The notes under the pieces: generated by a model | What the model was told of the DNA's origin: nothing | What the model saw: only the letters and a program-made list of their open reading frames with translations | The model's database searches: none | Shown: in pieces, positions 13,820 to 15,631 of the stretch | Layout: the number at the start of each line of letters is the position of its first letter | Numbering within the stretch: the first letter of the stretch is position 1 | Translations under genes and position numbers: made by a program | Assembly: GCA_902478395.1 (NCBI GenBank) | Contig: CABSKZ010000033.1 | Coordinates: 1-15,631 of the forward strand | Reading direction: 5' to 3' | DNA from: an uncultured Eubacteriales bacterium | GTDB lineage: Bacteria; Bacillota; Clostridia; UBA1381; UBA9506 | DNA length: 15,631 bases

Positions 13820-15516
13820 GCTGCTTCCTCCTGTGTCGTATTCATCAAAATTCCATACAGCATTTTTGCGGCCTGCGCCCTCGTCAGATTTTCCTGCGGC
13901 AAGAACGCGGCATTTTCATCTCCGGTCAGAACACCGGCCCGGAACATGGTTTCCACCGCCCCGGCGGCATAGTCTGCTATTTTGTCTGCGTCGGCAGGTG
14001 CGGCGCCGCTGCCTGTTACGTCCAGGAATATTCCGCGTTTTTCAAGCGCCCTTGAGAGAATGACTGCCGCATCCTGGCGCGTGATGGCTTCCCCCGTCCC
14101 GAACAGTGTTTCCGTTTTCCCCGTGACGAGTTCTTCGGTATAAGCGGTATACACATAATTTTCATACCACGCGTCTGAGGCTATATCTGTAAATGGGCAT
14201 TTCCCGGATTTTACGGTATAGCCCAGTGCGTTCAGCACCATTTTAAGAAATTCCTCCCGTTTCACATTGCCGGCGGGATGAAACCGGTTCTCTCCCACAC
14301 CGGAAACTACACTGATGGAGGCAAGATATTCGATGCTTTCCCGTGCCCACTCGGTTTCGTCCAAATCCGAAAATGTCAGCTTTTCTGGCTCCGGTTCCGG
14401 CGGGAGCGTCACCGCGGACGACGCTATCTGCGAGCCGCCCCTTCCTCCCCCGCTGCCACTGCTCTGGACACTTCCTCCCGAATTCTGGCTCTGGCTGAGC
14501 GCCTCCTTCTTAGCGTCTGAAAACGCTTCCCGGAACTGCACAAGATTTTCGAACGGGGAATGTTCCGCTAATTCGCTGAACAGGCGTTCCCGCTGTTTTG
14601 CTGTAAAATTCTCCAGTTCGGCATCGATATCAATCCCGATTGCATCATATAACTTGATAATTTCAGCGTATCCACCCCAAGACGCCGCGTTGAGCTTTGC
14701 CAGCACATATTTTTCGTTCAGCGCCTGATACGGCTCAACGGAAAAGAACGGCCGGTTTTGGAAAACTTCGGAAAGAAACGCCTTTGCCTCCGCATCCTCC
14801 GTATCGAATCCGATTCCCAGTATCTCCGCGTTTTCTTTTAAAACAGCCGCAAATTCTTCAGGTGAGCCGGCAGAATTGGCCTTGTCCAATGCCTGCACCA
14901 GTTGCGCGGCCCGGTCTGTTTCGGCAAGAAACGCATCTATATCTGTTATTGGGATACAGCCGGAAAGCATCTCCTGGAAGTATGCGGTAAGCGCTTTGTC
15001 CGCCGATGTGAACCATTCCTCGTCCAAGAGTACAAGGTCGTTATATTCCAGCAGTGTTTCCAGAATATCCGCACCACTATTGATTTTCTCCTTTAATTCC
15101 TCCGTGTAGGATGCGCCGCCTTTTGTAAACCGATAGGCGGCTTCATAGATGCTGTCCTCATACCGCAAATGGATGGTATAAACGCCGTACGGTCCATCTT
15201 CCCCGACCGGATGCAGGTATTCGTAGTATCCGTCCGTCACCGGAACAATCTCCGCAGCGCTGACCGTCCCGGTCGCATCAACCGGAACGTCGTACTGGAT
15301 GTTCAGCTGTTTTCCCGGAAACAACACTACAAGGGCGGCGTATGTACTGCTTCCCGCAAGCTGTCCGCTGATTTTAAAATCTTCTCCCGCACGTTCCGTT
15401 CGGATGGCTTCTGCCTGAAATTCATTCTCCGCATATGCCAGGCCGGACGCTCCCGCCCAAACGATAAGCGCCGCCAGGCACAGCAGACTTGAACACTTCA
15501 TGATAAATGGTTTCAT
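13816..15516 (-). CDS. SLH-domain surface protein with Ig-like and helical regions
   Basis: A 566-residue first gene of the operon. A signal peptide spans about 1-29 (SLLCLAALIVWAGASGLAYA). Residues about 34-133 form a beta-sandwich, Ig-like region (FKISGQLAGSSTYAALVVLF). Residues 135-340 are mostly helical. A Ser/Gly-rich then Pro/Glu linker runs from 341 to 378. Three SLH repeats follow at about 381-430, 441-493 and 503-555, each with the TRAE-like element (VKREEF, ITRQDAA, LTRAQAA). SLH triplets bind secondary cell-wall polymer in Gram-positive bacteria, so the protein is expected on the wall with its N-terminal part exposed. No catalytic motif is seen; polymer binding or lyase tethering is inferred. 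AGGAG lies 6 nt before the ATG at 15516. Its TGA overlaps the GTG start of the next gene. Confidence 0.92.
   Translation of the reverse strand: MKPFIMKCSSLLCLAALIVWAGASGLAYAENEFQAEAIRTERAGEDFKISGQLAGSSTYAALVVLFPGKQLNIQYDVPVDATGTVSAAEIVPVTDGYYEYLHPVGEDGPYGVYTIHLRYEDSIYEAAYRFTKGGASYTEELKEKINSGADILETLLEYNDLVLLDEEWFTSADKALTAYFQEMLSGCIPITDIDAFLAETDRAAQLVQALDKANSAGSPEEFAAVLKENAEILGIGFDTEDAEAKAFLSEVFQNRPFFSVEPYQALNEKYVLAKLNAASWGGYAEIIKLYDAIGIDIDAELENFTAKQRERLFSELAEHSPFENLVQFREAFSDAKKEALSQSQNSGGSVQSSGSGGGRGGSQIASSAVTLPPEPEPEKLTFSDLDETEWARESIEYLASISVVSGVGENRFHPAGNVKREEFLKMVLNALGYTVKSGKCPFTDIASDAWYENYVYTAYTEELVTGKTETLFGTGEAITRQDAAVILSRALEKRGIFLDVTGSGAAPADADKIADYAAGAVETMFRAGVLTGDENAAFLPQENLTRAQAAKMLYGILMNTTQEEAA
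13827..13832 (-). promoter_or_regulatory. Ribosome binding site fixing the GTG start of the 863-residue protein
   Basis: A perfect AGGAGG lies 7 nt before GTG at 13819, inside the end of the upstream coding region. The GTG shares bases with the upstream TGA (GTGA overlap). This decides the start and implies coupled translation. Confidence 0.88.
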
Positions 15517-15544
15517 ATGCTTCTCCTTTTCACTCCTTTATTTC

Positions 15545-15572
15545 CTGGGGCGGCACCGAAACAGCCGCCCAG
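15545..15572 (-). promoter_or_regulatory. GC-rich stem-loop in the operon leader
   Basis: CTGGGGCGGC (15545-15554) pairs with GCCGCCCAG (15564-15572) with one bulged G and a 9-nt loop. No T-run follows on either strand, so a terminator is unlikely. If the promoter just upstream is right, transcription would start at or inside this hairpin, giving a structured mRNA 5' end. The role is inferred. Confidence 0.55.
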
Positions 15573-15574
15573 AA

Positions 15575-15602
15575 ATTAAGGTAATCCGCGGATTTGTATC
15601 AA
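15575..15602 (-). promoter_or_regulatory. Candidate operon promoter with palindrome in the spacer
   Basis: On the - strand TTGATA (15602-15597, 5 of 6 to TTGACA) is followed by a 16-bp spacer and CTTAAT (15580-15575, 4 of 6 to TATAAT). The spacer contains the perfect 12-bp palindrome AATCCGCGGATT (15583-15594). The expected start of transcription, near 15570, is about 55 nt before the ATG. The boxes are read directly; promoter activity is inferred. Confidence 0.5.
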
Positions 15603-15627
15603 CTTTTACCGGCAAGTGAGCGGATTA
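15583..15627. repeat. AATCCGC operator-like repeats
   Basis: The palindrome AATCCGCGGATT (15583-15594) is accompanied by a further copy of its half-site, CGGATTA (15621-15627). On the - strand the two AATCCGC copies are direct repeats 32 bp apart, about three helical turns, flanking the candidate -35 box. This is a layout expected of a regulator-binding region. Which regulator, if any, is unknown. Confidence 0.4.
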
Positions 15628-15631
15628 GAGA

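Noticed and set aside
1..15631. Search for tRNA genes, CRISPR arrays, insertion sequences and phage genes
   Set aside because: No cloverleaf-type sequence, regularly spaced repeats, transposase or integrase motifs, or terminal inverted repeats flanking genes were seen.

Overview
The window looks like chromosomal DNA of a Gram-positive anaerobe, most likely a Clostridia-type Firmicute (Oscillospirales-like), with Paenibacillaceae as an alternative. The reasons are strong AGGAGG-type ribosome binding sites, S-layer homology (SLH) proteins as the surface-attachment system, a membrane-anchored AraC-type sensor-regulator, and no outer-membrane (SusC/SusD) genes. This placement is inferred from gene content only.

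Left end, + strand (1-1586): the 3' part of a CPA2-type cation/proton antiporter whose start lies outside the window, then a small single-domain cupin with a short N-terminus. A bidirectional hairpin terminator (about 1621-1664) separates these genes from everything to the right.

Right part, - strand (15516 down to 1678): seven tightly packed genes that read as one acidic-polysaccharide utilisation operon. In transcription order they are (1) a secreted protein with an Ig-like and a helical region and three C-terminal SLH repeats; (2) a large secreted protein with SLH-like repeats at its N-terminus and an unrecognised beta-rich body; (3) a secreted family 8 polysaccharide lyase with an extra inserted domain; (4) a cytoplasmic GH88 unsaturated glucuronyl hydrolase; (5) a membrane-spanning AraC-family regulator; (6) a GH2 beta-mannosidase-like enzyme; (7) a clan GH-A glycosidase (GH5-like). 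Most junctions are 4-12 bp or overlap, and several Shine-Dalgarno sequences lie on the previous gene's stop codon. A candidate promoter with a 12-bp palindrome in its spacer precedes gene 1.

Proposed working: the SLH proteins hold or capture a uronic-acid-containing polymer at the cell wall. The secreted PL8 lyase cuts it by beta-elimination, leaving 4,5-unsaturated glucuronyl ends. Fragments enter the cell through a transporter not present in this window. GH88 then removes the unsaturated uronic acid, and the GH2 and GH-A enzymes trim the remaining neutral part. The substrate cannot be fixed from sequence. PL8 plus GH88 fits glycosaminoglycans or xanthan-like exopolysaccharides, and the beta-mannosidase-like GH2 suggests mannose in the polymer.

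No tRNA, rRNA, CRISPR array, insertion sequence or transposase was seen. No gene-free stretch exceeds about 140 bases.
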